A stretch of 64,000 nt of DNA from Chamaecrista fasciculata. Taxonomy: Eukaryota; Streptophyta; Magnoliopsida; Fabales; Fabaceae. Position 1 is the stretch's first letter, and every line of letters begins with the position of its first letter. This document shows, piece by piece, positions 1-14,622 of this stretch. The stretch covers positions 140,070 through 204,069 of the forward strand of contig QANZ01044257.1 in assembly GCA_003254925.1 (NCBI GenBank), written 5' to 3'. The notes under the pieces were generated by a model. That model did not search any database and was not told where the DNA came from. It worked only from the letters and a program-made list of their open reading frames with translations. Position numbers and translations under genes: made by a program.

Positions 1-3000
1 TTTCCTGTCTAGTTAGGACCATCAACAAATGAGGTCAAATCAAGCCCGAAAGAAGTTTTGGAACCAAAAAGTGAATTATGAAATCACTCTTGAATTCAAT
101 TTAATTTTATTTATTGATGGTTTCAATTGAAAAAAAAAACTCAATGTATAAAATGAAAAGTTATATAAGCATATAAGAACAATGTCAACAAATAAAATAT
201 TTAAGATCAATTTAAAGTTTACCTCGAGTATAAAAAAAATTAAAGTTTACCTCATATTTTTGGATCAATATGAGTATTTCACATTAAAAATAACACTTTT
301 TTATTTTTCTAATTTCTAATATATTTTAATTAGTTTTTTGGGACATGAATGATATTTTATTTTGTATTCATCTACGCTGTTGGATCAAAGTATATAAATA
401 TTGCATAAAAATTTCTATTTAAAAATTCAATCACATAAATATAAAATGTATAACCATATATATATATTTCAAATTTCAAATATTATTGTTTAGCCCTATC
501 CCATTACCTCTAATCAAATATTAAGCTTTGAAAATAGAAGTTTGAAGTGTGGGGTCCAAGGTCATTATTATTGGGTTTGACTGGCATAGCATGTGGTGTT
601 GCCATTGCATTAGGCATTAAAGCATTAGGTTAAGACAAAGAGAGAGGTATTGACCTATGTGAACTCTTTTGTAGGACAAATGTTGCCACCTCTGTCCTTA
701 GGGTGTCCTACTCCTCCAAGACAACCCCCCACTTATACCTTGGACTCTGTTCCTTGGATCTTACTTCTTATTTTTTGTACTTTTTTTCTTTAAAAAAGTT
801 TTAAAACCAATATATTTATCTAATCTAATCTAATTAGTTAAATTTTGAGCTGCAGAAAAAAGTAAGAACAAATATATAAAATTGCTTTGAAAAATATATG
901 TATAAGGGATCCCTTAGATTAGGTGGTGATAATCATCTATAACTCTATTTTTTTTAAAAAAAATTTTGACTATAAAGAAAGACCTTTAAGATAGATACTC
1001 TAATTTTCTTTTAATTTTGATGTTCACTTTTCCTAAAATTACTTATTGATTTTAGTATTATAGTGAGTGAAGGGATTCAGATCTCATTGTGTCTTTTCTT
1101 TAGATTCTTTCATCTATTGTTGATAAAGTAGTTAAAACGAGCCAAACTCAGTGAGTTGGTTCGTTTAACTCGTCAAATTAATGAGTCATGTTGAGAAAAT
1201 TTGGCTGGTCAAAAATTATAACTCACGTGGATTTACTCATTTAACTCGCAGCTCGTGATGAAATAACTCGAGTGAGTTGACAAGTTGGTGAGCCAACCCA
1301 CATATTTAATATATATATATATATACATATAATTTTAGATGTTGTGATTAGTGATTAGTATTGAATGGTTATGGTATTGATATAATTTATCTTAATTTTC
1401 ATGAATTTTATTAATAAGTTAATAAAAAATATTTTTAATTTAAAAAAAATGAAAAAAAAATTTAATGATTGGTGGATTAAGTGGGCTAACCTGACTCACA
1501 AAGTTGGTGAGTCGGGTTGGCAAAACTTGGCTCGCTTGGAATTCTTAGCTCGCGTGAGCCAGTTCGTGTGAGCTGTGGCTCGTGACGAGCCAGCTCAAAT
1601 GAGCCGGACTGACTCATTTTGACAGCTCTAATTATTGAAATCCTCAATTACTTCATTCAATATAATTTAATGAAAATTAAATTAATATATAAATTAATTT
1701 ATTTTAAAGATCAACTAAATTATCAATTTGTATATTTTTAAAAGATTGAAGTATATGATTATTAAAAAATAATATCTAAAATTTATCATATTTAATTTGA
1801 TTTTTTATTTTCCGATATAAAATATCTTAATTAGTATTTATAAAGTATTAAGTAAAAAAAAAATTCATTATTAAATATAAATAGTCAAATACAAACGCAA
1901 AAAATAAAAATTGTTATTTTATTTCTTTTAAAATCTTTAATTGAAAAAATCTTATTGACTTAATTTCATTTTTTACTTGCTTGTTTGGAAATCGTATATA
2001 TACACACATTCTATTTACTTGTACGTATCCTTTTTTTTTTTTTTNGTTTTGAAATTACAAAAATCATATCAAAACACATTTAATGTGATCCAGCTGTAAA
2101 ACTTATGAGTAATTTACATAAAGCTACAAATTTAATATTTTATATCAAACCGAAATGAAGTTTCCTTTGGCATTAAAGTCCTAAATTTCAAACCCCCCAT
2201 AAAAAAATGTTAGAGGTGAGTTTTATAAAAGGAAATTATTTAAATCTCATATATATATATATATATGATCGTTTGAGAAAACTAATATTTTTTATAATAA
2301 AAAAAAGTGAAAACTAATATTTTAAAGGTCAAATAGTCATTTTGGTTTTCAAACTATAAGGTTAGTTTCATGTTTGTCCTAATTTTTTTTCTTTTATTTT
2401 AGTTTTCAAATTTTCATATTTGCTACACTTTTAGTCTAAAATGTGATTTTATTTAATTTTTATCGTTATTTCTATTATAGATAGTTGAATTGATCTAATT
2501 CTCATTTTTATACTTGTTATAGTATGTATAGGTTGACAAAAAGAAAAGAAAAATATTCATTATTTGAAAAAAAATAACCATAAATTTATTTTTAATTTGT
2601 GATTAAAAATAAAGATTTTTTTCTTTGTGAAAGTCAATTATTTATATTATAAATAATGGTGAAAGTCAAGTGAAAATATATTTTGAGGATTAAAATAGAA
2701 TAAATGTAAAGGTTTGAAAATCAAAATAAAATAAAAAATAATTTTAGAACCAAAATGAAACAAATCTCATTGTTTAAGGACTAAAATAAGGTTTTGATCT
2801 ATTTTAAAAGCTTTACTCTGAAGACAAATATTATTATACTTATAAATAAAAATATTCCTTATCTTACAACTAAATATATAATTTAATATTGGTAATAATG
2901 ATAATTATAATTAGACGAAACGTAGCTTGAAATTTGTGGATGCAAGCGCAGGAAACAATGACTTTATGAGGAAGATAAGATTTTTCTATTTATTAATGTT

Positions 3001-5600
3001 TTTGAAATTCAAAATAAAAAAATATTAATTAAATGTCTGTTTCTTTCACGGGTAAGGAAAGTCTTCCTCAACAAAGGACTCACCTGCTCCTATAACCCAC
3101 TGTCACGTGCCATATCCCATTCTGATTCTATTATATAACAATATAACAATTAATAATAAACTATACAATTTCTTATTTCAAAATTTTACTTTTTAAAACG
3201 TATAAAAGTACACAGTCAATAGTTTTTAAAAAAATAATTGAAATTAAATAATTTTAAAGAAAATGAAGTAATTGATGTTGGATGAAAATATTGCATATAT
3301 ATATATATAATACTTTCAGTTTTATATGAATTTTAGTCTCATAATTATATATTACTTGAAATAGTTAACGTGAGAGTTTTACAATTTATATGATTTTTTT
3401 ACTCACATTTTATTTAACATGTAAAATAAACTTCTAATTTTAATTATAAATTGAAAAAAAATTATAAATCTCTATTATTTTCTAAGTTAACTTATTATTA
3501 AGTAGCAGTGGTGTGCAACAATGGTATAATAAAATTTCAATATAAATATTTATCCATAAAACAATCTTTTGTATAATTATACAAAAAGAATAAAGAGGTA
3601 TTTAATTATGGAAAAAAATATGTTTTTGGTCTTTAAATTTTATATTCGTTTTTATTTTATTTTTTTTATAATTATTAGTTTTTATTTTTGTCTTTAAAGT
3701 TTTCTAATATGAATTTTGGTCAATTTATAAATTAACAAAATTTCATATAAATTATGAGAAATAATGTAAAATTATTGAAAAAAAATGAGTTCGAATTCAC
3801 ATTGAAAATCATGTAGAGTGTACCATTATTTATTTAATAAAATTAGAGTAGAAGATAAAATTTGACTAAATATAAAATTTCTTTTGAATGAAATTGACTG
3901 TCAATAAATTTTGAAAATAAAATTAAAAGTTAATGTAAAATTTGAGAATTTAAAAAGTATTTTTTGCCTTTAATTATTTACAATATGCACTTTATAAAAA
4001 GGACTTCTGCTTTCTATGTGGCTAACTTCTAAGAACAATCGTGTTTAGTAAATTTTTATAAAGAAAAAAGAGTACAAAAATCACTAATTGAAATTATTAA
4101 TTTTCAAAAATATCAAGATAGTTATCTCATAAATATTGAAGTTATTATTTCATTGATAAAAAAATAATTCTTTGGTTGATTGCGTTCAAATTTACAAGAC
4201 ATCTAATCAAGTTGAGGAAAATAAAATAATTTAAAAAGTATTATGATAAATAAATTGTACAGACTGTTACTTTATTAACTTTTTAAAAAATATCACTGAT
4301 ATCAACTGTATTTATTAAATCATGACAACTCCTTATAATAACATCAACCTAAGAAGCTTGGACACTTCATTTTGAGGGCGTGTCGCCGTATCGGACACGT
4401 GTCAGTGTTCGACACCCGTATGACACCGACACGACACATATTCATAAATTTTAGAATATAAATCATTTTTTTGTAACTTTAACATGACATATAAGAGAAA
4501 ATAATTTTGAGAGTTTAGCGTGTCGTTATGTCCGTGTCCGTGTCGTGTCCCGTGTCCGTGTCAGTGTCCATGCTTCCTAGACATCAACTTTAGGAATAAA
4601 TATATATTAGTCACCCTTTTACTTCTTTCACCATGTTATTGTTAGACAAGTGACAACTAATTTCATCTATTTCTTTAAAAGGGAATGTATTTTACTTATT
4701 TTGTTTTTCTATAAAAATGATAAACATTTAGGAAAAGGAAATTGTACCACTAATAATATAACATTAATACATTAATTTTATTTTTAATTAAATTCAACTC
4801 CGTTAAATTTAAACCTAATTTATTTAATTTTTGAGTCGTGTCCAATACATGCTCAATTTTTATAATTTCCAAATCTAATTGAATCAAACATAAAAGAAAA
4901 CAATAAGATTAATTTACATTAATTAAATAGATAGACCTAGTCCAAGACATTTGAGGTCATAAAAAAATAAAAATAAATTTTAAAATTTAGAAATGATGAA
5001 TTAATATCTATCTGAATTTGGAAAAAACAAGTTATTGTATGTTACCCTAACCAAAAGAAACAAAAGAAGAAAAACCTCACTTCAGTGGCAATATTTGGTA
5101 ATATTTTGTTAAAAGAAGGGCAAAATTTAAAATGTGATCTTTAATTTGGACATAAAAGACAAAAAGTCAGCGGCAACAGAAAGGTCGGCCGTCCAAGTCA
5201 CACACTGCCTTCGCAGCTTTAAATAGAAAATCAAATTACAATTGCCAAAAAGAAAAAGCCACTTCTTTCTTTCTCATTTTTCCATTTTTCTTTTTACTAA
5301 TTTACCATATTACCCATCCATCCCTCAACATACATAAATAAATAAATAAATAAATAAATAAAGATTTCTTTTTATTTTAATACTCCCTCACGGACGTGAA
5401 ATTGTTCTTAACCAAATTGTAATTTATCGGGTTTAGCAAATTATTATTCAAATACAAAATCTAGATATTTAAAATACTTTATTATTCCCCGTTTTGCCTT
5501 TGGTTTTTTCTCCCTGATTTTTTTTTAATTTTTAATTTTTTAATTTTCTTGTTGTTGTAGTAGTAATAATAAATAAATAAAATAATAAATAATAGTAGTA
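1..5600. other. AT-rich intergenic spacer, no gene seen
   Basis: No open reading frame with recognisable protein similarity is visible on either strand. The first 60 bases resemble stretches near 36765 and 50095, so the window opens in a dispersed repeat. Foldback-type repeats, with one arm echoed in reverse at the other end and wording of the 'ttttggtc' / 'gaccaaaa' kind, lie at about 2319-2800 and 3620-3960. A direct and inverted cluster built on 'gagccaactc'-like words lies at 1130-1630 and ends in a 'tgacagctct' motif reminiscent of plant hAT-type nonautonomous elements. Short AT microsatellites occur near 1310, 2250 and 3295. A single N sits at about 2045. Confidence 0.6.
4351..4580. mobile_element. 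Small TIR element (MITE) with GTGTC-rich arms
   Basis: The 230-bp element is bounded by the inverted ends aagaagcttggacac and gtgtccatgcttcc. Both arms are made of repeated GTGTC/GACAC words. It is flanked by acatcaacct (4341-4350) and acatcaactt (4581-4590), a near-perfect 10-bp direct repeat that reads as a target-site duplication. There is no coding capacity. The length of the duplication fits a Mutator-like or hAT-like nonautonomous element, but the superfamily is inference. Confidence 0.75.
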
Positions 5601-6329
5601 AACAAGTGTTTTATTTTTCAAGCTTCGTCTTCCCATTTCAATTTTATTTTTTTCCTCTTTTCCTTTTCCCTTTTTCAACTTTCAATTCAAGCAGCTTTGG
5701 AAAAACCAACAAGCCAACGGGTTTTTCTTTCTTTCTTTCTTCTTCTGAAAAATTTGTAAGTAGTTTTGAATTTCTCCAGCGAACTGTTTGATTTTTCTTT
5801 TTCGTATTTTATGTAATTTCTTAATTTTCTGGAAGGTGACTGTGAAACGAAATCTAAGCACTGGATTACAGCTAAGAAGAAGGTTGCTGAAAGTGTGGAA
5901 TCAACAGTGACAGGTCATGATCTCTTGCATTCTGAAGATTTTTTCCTGAGCTTGATGCTAATGTTTCTTTCTCCCAAAATATATGGAGCTTTTGTCTTTA
6001 AGATTATTTGAATTTCTTTCTTTCTTTCTTTTTATTTTTTAGTTTTTGTTTTTCCTTCTGTTTAATTAAATATTTACTTCAGAGTTTCAGCTTTCTACTG
6101 TAGAAGAAGCTTGTGAAGTGAAGAAAATGGTGGCTATGGAGTTGGATTTAATTAATTGAGTTTTCTAATATTTTGTTTTTGATGCTTCATGCTGGAGAAA
6201 CTTCTGCTCAGCTCAGAAATATTTTTTTGGTGTAATAAATGGATTTTTATTTTAATCAAAAGTTTGAATGAAGGATTATAGGAGGAGGTATTTTTAATTA
6301 TGTTTTTCAGAACCATCTCATCTTCATTA

Positions 6330-6361
<32 letters not shown>

Positions 6362-6925
6362 CGAGTAATTTTTTTACACTTGAACGATTGTAAAAAAATA
6401 CTATAGTAATTTTACTTTTTCGACTTCTGTTTTATAGAATAGAGTTTCTGAGGTGAATTTCTACTGGTTCAGTTTTTTGAGAACGATGAAGATGAAAATG
6501 AAGAGAAAACTTCGTTTCGATCTAACACAAATGCATTTCTTCCCAATGATTTTCTACTCTGACCTAGATTCCTTTGATTTCTGCGATTTTCGCCATTTTT
6601 TTTTAGTGCGTAGCTCAAGTTCGATATGGATCTCTTTTGGTTTAATTCAACCAATTTTTTTTTCACTCTTTTGAGAACTGAGAATCAATCGATGAAATCT
6701 CACTTCGTGCTTCTAGCATCCTCTAGAAGGTTTAAGGCATTACCGAAAACAACTCGTATTTTTTCACTTTTCAGTTGCATTTTCTCGATAATCCGTTTGC
6801 TTTTTTTATTTTTTATTTTTTGTGTGTGATTTATGATTTATTTTTTTATAGCTGATTCTGGTGTTGCAGATGCTGGTTTGATTCTGTAAACTTGGAAAGG
6901 AAAGGTAGTTATATATATAATATCC
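5600..6925 (+). promoter_or_regulatory. Probable 5' leader of the AHL gene, with leader introns
   Basis: Pyrimidine-rich sequence precedes the AHL start codon. A possible donor (gtaagtag) lies near 5755 and a possible acceptor (gtgttgcag) near 6870, so the leader is probably spliced. A TTA/ATT trinucleotide run occupies about 6330-6360. The transcript start and exact exon limits cannot be fixed from sequence alone; RNA reads would settle them. Confidence 0.4.
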
Positions 6926-9900
6926 ATGGAAGGAAGAGAAGGACTTAGTTCAGGGGTTACAGTGATAGGAGCAGAAGCTCCATCAGCATATCACGTGGCA
7001 CCAAGGAGTGAGCCTCCAAGCCAGAGTCATCATGTTCCTGAAGTAGCAGGAGGTGCACAAAATGTTGGTGCTTCACCTGTGAGTGTAGGATTGGATGGGA
7101 CAGCAGTGAAAAAGAAACGGGGTAGACCAAGGAAATATGGGCCAGATGGGTCGGTGGCTATGGCATTGTCACCATTGCCAATTTCATCTTCGGCTCCACT
7201 TTCAAATGACTTCTCATCTGGGAAGAGAGGCAAATCCGGAGGTATAGAGTACAAGAAGCATAAAAAAATGGGGTTGGAGCATTTAGGTAATGACTTTATT
7301 TCAATGCTTATGTAGTAGTATATTGTCTGGAAGTCTATATATATTACACTTACAGTGATGTCTGACTATTATAGTTTACAAAGTTACTCTCATTTTGATC
7401 GTTGCCTCATATTTCTATCTGTTTACTTTCTGTTTCCGATTATGAAATTAGTTGTCTGACTTTTGGGTTTGCTTCCGGTGAAAAATTGTAGGCTACTTGA
7501 ATACCTTTTTGTTTTTTCGTTTTGTAGATTTATATACCCTATTTAATAGTCATTCTGTTGGGGAGAGGATATTTCTGGATAAAAATGTACTTAATTAATT
7601 AGAAATATGATGATATTTCCATGAATAGAAGGAATTTTTGTGATAGGAAGGGAATTTTTCTTGAGGCTTCATTCCTTGCATGTTTCCTTTTTCATTTTTG
7701 GTCGCTGAGATGATGTATGGAAAACTATTTAAAAAAAAGTTGAGCATGAGATATATGAAAAAAATAATATTCAAACACTTATTAGGATATATACAACATG
7801 TGATATTAGAAAATTTCATATTTCTTGTGTCCAAATATATTATAAATTTGATTCCAAGTGCTTAGAAAATTAAATTATCACATACCAAATACCACCTTAA
7901 ATTATTGTAGTTCTTGCCTGCTTGAGGATTGTTTTGTCTTGGAGTTAAGTCAACAGTCAACAATATCCTTCATTTGCATGGCATGGTCCCGCTGCTGTTT
8001 CCCAGTTTTTGCTAGGGCCCACACTAAACTTTCTGTGAAGGATATAATTGTGACATTCTTGGGCTGATAATTGGCAGTTGTTCAAAGTTTAACTATGACT
8101 AGCAAGAAAGGTTAATTTTTTACTTGTATATTTCTCTGTCGGGAAGGAGTGAGGGTTATTTATGGTCCTATCTTTGTAGAAGTGTCTGCCAATTAGTGAA
8201 AGTATGTATATTGTATAGACTTCTAAACTGTATCAGTGAGTCATTGATAAGGTTTTATTTATTCTATAACTGATGGGTAGATCCAGTTAATGAAAAGTAA
8301 CTGCTCCAAAGACTTGATAAAAATATTATTCTGGAAATATGGATAAAGCTTCATAATATTTTTGGGCTTGTTTTCCATGTAACTTAATTTATATAGTCTT
8401 CATTTTAGAAATCACATGTCCCTTCTTCTTATGGTACTGGGTTTGAGGTTATTATTTCCTTGATTCCTAAGATATTGCTTTCATGAATTATGCTCCCTCT
8501 GGAGCAGTCATACTATTTAAGTATATCTATATATATATATGTATATATACTATTTTAAATTAGTCAACTACTTTGTTGAACTATTGAATTCTATTGCACT
8601 TTGCTTGACAGAATTACAGAAAGGTCAATTTGTTAATTTGTTTTTAAATTTCTGAAAGCTGCCACTGCCTTTGGCTGTAGTATATGTATCTCTGGATAAA
8701 GATTAAAGACTGTTACACAATGTAGACGTTATTAAATATAAATTTCAACTCACCGCTGTTAACATTAATTGTTCTTTCCTATGTAGGTGATTTGAATGGA
8801 TGCTCTCTGGGTACGAATTTCATGCCTCATATCATTACTGTCAATACTGGTGAGGTATGCTTTACTGAAGGGAAAATGAGGTTTTTTTAGCTTGATTTGG
8901 AACAGCTTGTATTTACCACTATTACTTTTGGTGTTTTAAACGGTTTCCTTAGGACTTCTCTATATGACAAGTGGTTTCTTTTATATATATGAAGTCTAGT
9001 CAAAGCTCTCAATTTGGAAATAACTTAGGGTTATCTTTGTCCTGGGAAGCTAATCTCTGCTTCTCATCTCTTTACTCGTTTCTATCTTTTTTTTTTGTTA
9101 CACATTTCTTTATTAGCATCCTGTCTGAGAGTGGAGTGTCTGCCATGATGTTATTTATAGTAAACTAACAATTTAGACTTCAAAAGATGATGAGTTTCTC
9201 AATTTAGCTCCTAAAAGATAAAATTACAAAATTTAATCCCTTTAATATACAATTACAACTTCAGGCCATATACACACACACACAATTAAAATCAATTTGG
9301 TCATTCTATTAAAGATACAACTTGAGATTTAACTTCAAATCTGATTTTCCCATATCAGCTGAAAAGTGCCATCTTAACAAATTTTAGATTACTATCAGCT
9401 TTATCAATAAATCTTGTGTGTATTAAACAGAGTGATTAAATTGATCGTAGTTGTATTTTTGGGGTACGAAATTTATAATTTTATCTCGGACAAACCAAAT
9501 TGAGAAACTTGTCATCTCGTTAATTTTCTCCGTTATTTATTTTTTGAATTTAATGCCAGTTATTTATTTTGTTTTAAACATTTCAATGTATTGAATTATG
9601 TGATGGCCCTTAAAGTCTCATTGGCTATCTGTCTTAACCTGTATATTACAGCGTGCTGTGAGGTTAATTTATTTTTGGATTATCATTCTGACAGAAATGT
9701 ATACATATAAATCTGTATTTTAAATGGCTGTGGATACTATCAAGTGAAAATAAACACTTGCTGGGTTGTGATGCTATTACATTTTTATGTTAAAACGGGT
9801 GTATAGTTCTTTTTCTTTTTGGTGAAAAAACGGGTGTATAGTTCTGTCATATGTAGAAGCACTGCAAATGGAATCAGAACTACTTTTTTGTTATCAACAA

Positions 9901-12314
9901 CTCAACGTTCACCCCAATTCAAATATATGTTCTGAAATAGAATTAGGATTTTTTTTTTCTTATTAACACAAGATGATACTGTTAATTGTCTAGTTCTAGT
10001 TGAGCATGATTTAAAATTTTTTGTAGAACCTGTGAAGTTTTGCCATGACTCATCTCAAGTTCGCCTTTTGTTTAATTATTCATAACTTAGATCCTACATG
10101 GCACTATAGTTTGATAAACTGGTATCTTTGCTTGTGCTTATATTTGAATTGCTCTTTCGGAGCTGTTGTGAACTTAGTTGGACTTGTAGCTATTCATAAC
10201 AAGTAGTTTTGATTAGAGGAGCACATTGTATCTCGTGATGCTAACTCTTTCTAGGAGAAGATTGATTACTTCTATTTTCTCTCTGGTTGATGCAGGATAT
10301 TACAATGAAGGTTATATCTTTTTCTCAACAAGGACCCAGAGCTATATGCATCCTATCTGCTAATGGTGTAATTTCAAATGTTACTCTTCGTCAGCCTGAT
10401 TCTTCTGGGGGTACTTTGACTTATGAGGTGCGGCAGTAGATTAGATGTAAATGCAGTCTTTGTTATAATTATATGATTAGTTTTGAAATTTCTGGGTCAC
10501 TTGACGCACTTCTTTCAGTTTTATTTTCATATCCCTCTCTTTTAAAGGCCCCCTTGTGAAGTTTATTTGTAGTTTTATTTTCTTTTGGGCCTGAAATTTC
10601 TGTTTAAAATTTAATCCAGAATTATGTTGCTTCGATTTGATTTTTTGTGCATAAAATGTGCTACGATGGCGACTGTAAGTTAATTACTTCCTAGAAGTAT
10701 GAATGTAATTTTAGGGATGGCGATAATCATAAAATTATTACTATTTGTTAGGATGTCTTAAATTTTTGTAGACAATGTCTTGTAAAAATTTAAATCTAGT
10801 AAATAAATTGAGGTCTATTTGTGTGGTGTTGATGCTAAAATCTGTGATATGATGAAGTTTTATTAATGAATCTAGTGAATAAAGAATTACTAGCTGTTGC
10901 AAGTCTTGAGTAGTGATTTGACACAACCTCGAGGTGGGGTGCAATATATGTTGCTCTTTGGTGCATTGAAGTACATGCATCTTGAAGGGCTTTTCTATGC
11001 GATTACCTGTTTGCATTATCTCTTCACGGTACTTTCCCTATCTAATATGAGGTTGGATATTTTTGTTGCATTGTTAAGCGTATTGGATGATATCTTCTCC
11101 TTATACCCCCCTTCTTTATTTTACTCAAGCAAAAGAAATTTAACTAAAGAAAGTGATAAAACGAGTTTTCCTCCGAGTGGTAAGTAAATTGCATGAGAGA
11201 ATGATGATGGGAGCATTTATGGAAGATTTTTACTAGTTAAGAGGTCTGCAAGTTCAATTAATAGATATAAATTGCTTAGGATGAGAATCTATCTCCAACT
11301 CTCCTTGCATGTGAAAATCTGGAGAAGCCAATTATCAAGATGATCAATATTTGAGGATCAGGTGGTAAGGATGAGATTTGAAGTTAGCTATATTTATGTT
11401 TGAACTACTGTTAAATGGCAGTGTCCTGTTTTGGTCCAGAAAGTAAAGGATGGCATTATTGCATTAGTTTAAGAAGATTTGGGTTTTGCTATAGGTATAT
11501 TTGAGTAAAAAGGTATAGGTTTGAGTTGTTTGACTGCGCAATTGAATGAGCTTAAAACCTGGTTATCCAATTATATATATATATATATATATATATATTC
11601 TGGGACTTGATGCTAAAGTTCACAGATGCTGCCAATTGTACTTTTTCATATTTCTTTGTTAGTATATTCGTATGATGGGCGCTATAAAAGAATTCAGATC
11701 TGTTCTCGCTTTCTGAAAACTTGAGTTTTCTTCTAGGGTCGCTTTGAGATACTTTCTCTGTCTGGATCGTTCATGCCTACTGAGAGCCAAGGAACAAGAA
11801 GCAGGTCAGGTGGGATGAGTGTCTCTTTGGCTAGCCCTGATGGTCGTGTTGTAGGTGGTGGAGTTGCCGGTCTTCTTATCGCAGCCAGCCCTGTTCAGGT
11901 AAACATCACCTTCTCTCGTTCCTCGGGTTGTTGAATCATATTTTTTGCTCTAAATGAAGGGTCACTGATAGTTCTCATCCATGTCCTCTGATATATTAGG
12001 TGGTGGTGGGAAGTTTTCTACCAAGCAACCATCAAGAACATAAACCAAAGAAGTCCAAGTCTGACTACACACAGGCCGCCATGGCTAGCCCGCCCATCGC
12101 AGTTTCTTCTGCACCACCCTCTACTAATGCAGAGAAAGAAGACGGCATGGGTGGCGGTGGTGGCGGACATCATGTACTGCAAAATTCCGGAACTCTTAAC
12201 TCCAATCTGACCTCACCCTCGGCCTTCCGACGAGAAAACTGGGTCAACATGCACTCTATGCAAGACTCGAGACAGTCAGCCACTGATATTAACATATCCT
12301 TGCCGGATAATTAA
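6926..12314 (+). CDS. AHL1-like: AT-hook motif nuclear-localized protein, AHL1-like
   Basis: Five coding exons join in frame: 6926-7286, 8787-8854, 10296-10427, 11737-11898 and 12000-12314. They give about 345 residues, close to the roughly 356 of Arabidopsis AHL1. An AT-hook (RGRPRKYGPDGS, residues 65-76) follows a basic KKK run and should bind the minor groove of AT-rich DNA. Exons 2-5 encode the PPC (DUF296) domain from about residue 125, including ITVNTGEDITMKVISFSQQG, SSGGTLTYEGRFEILSLSG and the core GGMSVSLASPDGRVVGGGVAG. The basic tail (KPKKSKSDY) and the low-complexity glycine run fit family C-termini. Only one clear AT-hook is visible. PPC domains multimerise AHL proteins, which act in chromatin and transcriptional control in the nucleus. 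All introns have GT-AG borders. The start is the first ATG in frame with the AT-hook exon. Family assignment is secure; the exact paralogue is inferred. Confidence 0.93.
9175..9520. repeat. Foldback repeat inside AHL intron 2
   Basis: A stretch beginning near 'gatgatgagtttctcaattt' is echoed in reverse near 'aaattgagaaacttgtcatc'. Both ends contain an imperfect inverted repeat of about 20 bp, and a short CA run lies inside. It is probably a nonautonomous element tolerated in the intron. No target-site duplication was confirmed. Confidence 0.5.
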
Positions 12315-13479
12315 GTCGACGATGACGATGAACCTGCAACTCGGTGTTCGGACAGAACGTTGCTGACAACCACATTCATGACTAAAAAGCTGTTTGATTT
12401 ATGTTTCTTAGTGTTGCTTTGTGTCATTATGGTCTTGTATTGTTTCAAGCCTACATATTATTAAATCTTTATCACGGTAGGACTAAGTAGTAGTTGACAG
12501 TGTTGTAACTCGCAGGTAGGTTTTTAGTTACATTTTCATTGTGAGGTGGTAGAGTATCTGTGTCTGATTCCTCGGCTGATTAGGTAGAAACTAGAAGCAG
12601 AAGCTGCATTATGCAGTCACTATGAGTATGATATTACGGATGTAATGACAACTTGTTTGCCTATTTGTGACTGAATTTGTTGGAGATCATCGTATTCCTC
12701 AAATTTGGTAGTAATGCCTTTGATATTTCAATTTAAACCATTCAAATTAAAATCATACGTGGGGTTTACATTGTCAATAATCGACACATTGGTAACAACT
12801 AATGGTGATTAATTGATAACTAGTCTCCTTGAAATATAAATATTTGCCAATTTATGATATAAATTTTTTTGTTGTCAATAAGAACAATGTTATTTTGACA
12901 GGAAGTCATATATCAAACCTGTTGTCACCATTTTTATCTCAACAAACCATAATCATTTTTTTTAGCCGGAATAAACCATAATCATTTTTTTTTGTTTTGG
13001 GCCAAAATTTTAATCATTTTGTTGCTGAACATTAAACATGTATTGATTATCTATGTCAGTCACTTAACTTTTTCATTTTCTTTTTTGGTTAGATCAGTCA
13101 CTTAACTTTGGATACACCAATTGGACACCTATAGGACTCATCAGTTTATTGGGCTGGGCTAGCCTACAAATCTACTCAAACCGATCCCACCTGTTTGGAT
13201 TGGGCTTGAAAATAAATTCAACATTTATATCTTATTTTCATTTCTAAGATTTATCTTAAATTTTATTTTTGTCTTTCATATTTTTCTATTTTATTTTGGT
13301 CATTATTGTTCAAAAGTTTTTTTTGTAGTTCTGAACTACTAAATATAAATATATATCCTTATTCCAAGTTTGAATGTAATGTAATAAGATGTTACTCTAA
13401 ACAAATTCTTTTTGTTCACTTGAGATTTTCAGCAAAAAAAAAAAAAACTCAAATTGAACTTGGGATCTAACTTGAAAGT
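12315..13479. other. AHL 3' region and spacer
   Basis: The first few hundred bases are likely the AHL 3' untranslated region, with AATAAA-poor but T-rich sequence. Beyond about 12750 I see only AT-rich spacer with no coding or RNA gene. Confidence 0.4.
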
Positions 13480-13747
13480 TGATAAAACCCATTGATATTA
13501 AGTATTAATATGAAATATTAATAAGGAAAATATCCTCCCACCAAAGTAACGAGAGAATCAATACAGAGAAACACACATAAATATGAACAAAAACATAAAC
13601 ATAACCATAGTATTCGAGAGGCCACGACTCTTCCATTAGACCATTCTCTAATTTTTCCTTCCTTTCTTCTATCCAAAACCACTCTATAAATACATACAAA
13701 ACCCTCACATTTATTGTGGGCCCAACCCAACAATAGGGGGCCTATTA
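13480..13747 (-). repeat. 3' LTR of the deleted Ty3 element
   Basis: This is the left copy of the LTR pair, about 268 bp. Relative to the right copy it carries a longer interior and a mutated terminus (cctatta instead of cctatca). The differences between the LTRs show that the insertion is not recent. Confidence 0.8.
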
Positions 13748-14622
13748 ATACTCACCCCCAACAAGTTTCACCTTGTCCTCTAGGTGAAGATGGAACATTG
13801 AGACCCAATTAGAGACCTTGCTGAAATTAAGTTTTGGGCTCATCCACTTAGGCCCATAAGAGAGTTTTAGATGTTTTAGGTTTCTTGCCTCTTTAGTTTG
13901 TCCGAGGGCCTTGGTTTTGTCCTCAATCTTTTGGACCAACTCTATAATATCTAATAAGTTTTGGGTCTTTGTTTGTCTTAACTCTGTCTGAAGTATTTGT
14001 GGGCTGTTTTGGAAAGCCACTATACTCATGTATTCTAGGCGTCAGTAAATTGGGCCTTAGTGAGCATTTGTTTAGCTCAAAACTTCTCTCTAAAACCCTT
14101 ATGCAATATACCAAGCAACAAATCATCATTAGCAACTTTTAACTTTGCCAATAGCCCGCTCAAACTTCTTGAAATTTTCCACCATCTCATCTTATTGCGC
14201 CTTCACTGCCTGCCTGGGAATCATAAAACATGTGAAGAATATCCTGTTTAAATTCCACCCAAGACAAAATTCGTTTCCATGTCTCTTTACCATGAAGTCG
14301 TTTGAGGGGTTTGCCCTCAAAATAGAATGTTATCACTTCAGCTTTTCCTTCCTCTGGAATGAGTTCATCTTGTTTAGTCATAATAAGGATGATCTTCTCA
14401 CTCTTGACCTCATCTATGCTTGTCACTGTTTTCACTGATGTTGTTGCTTGAGTAGGAACGTCCAGAAGGTTCATCGTCTTCCTAACCTACATCACCCATT
14501 CTTTTATCAACTTCCTGTAATCTTTCAGGCTAGTTATGTTCGTCTTCAATTGCTCCAACTTATCAACTCGTTGTTCCAACTTGCTTTTCTCCATTCTCAT
14601 ATTTTAATGCCCTGATACTAAT

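Noticed and set aside
13505-13733. Minus-strand open frames over 13505-13733
   Set aside because: They lie within the LTR of the deleted Ty3 element and show no family similarity.
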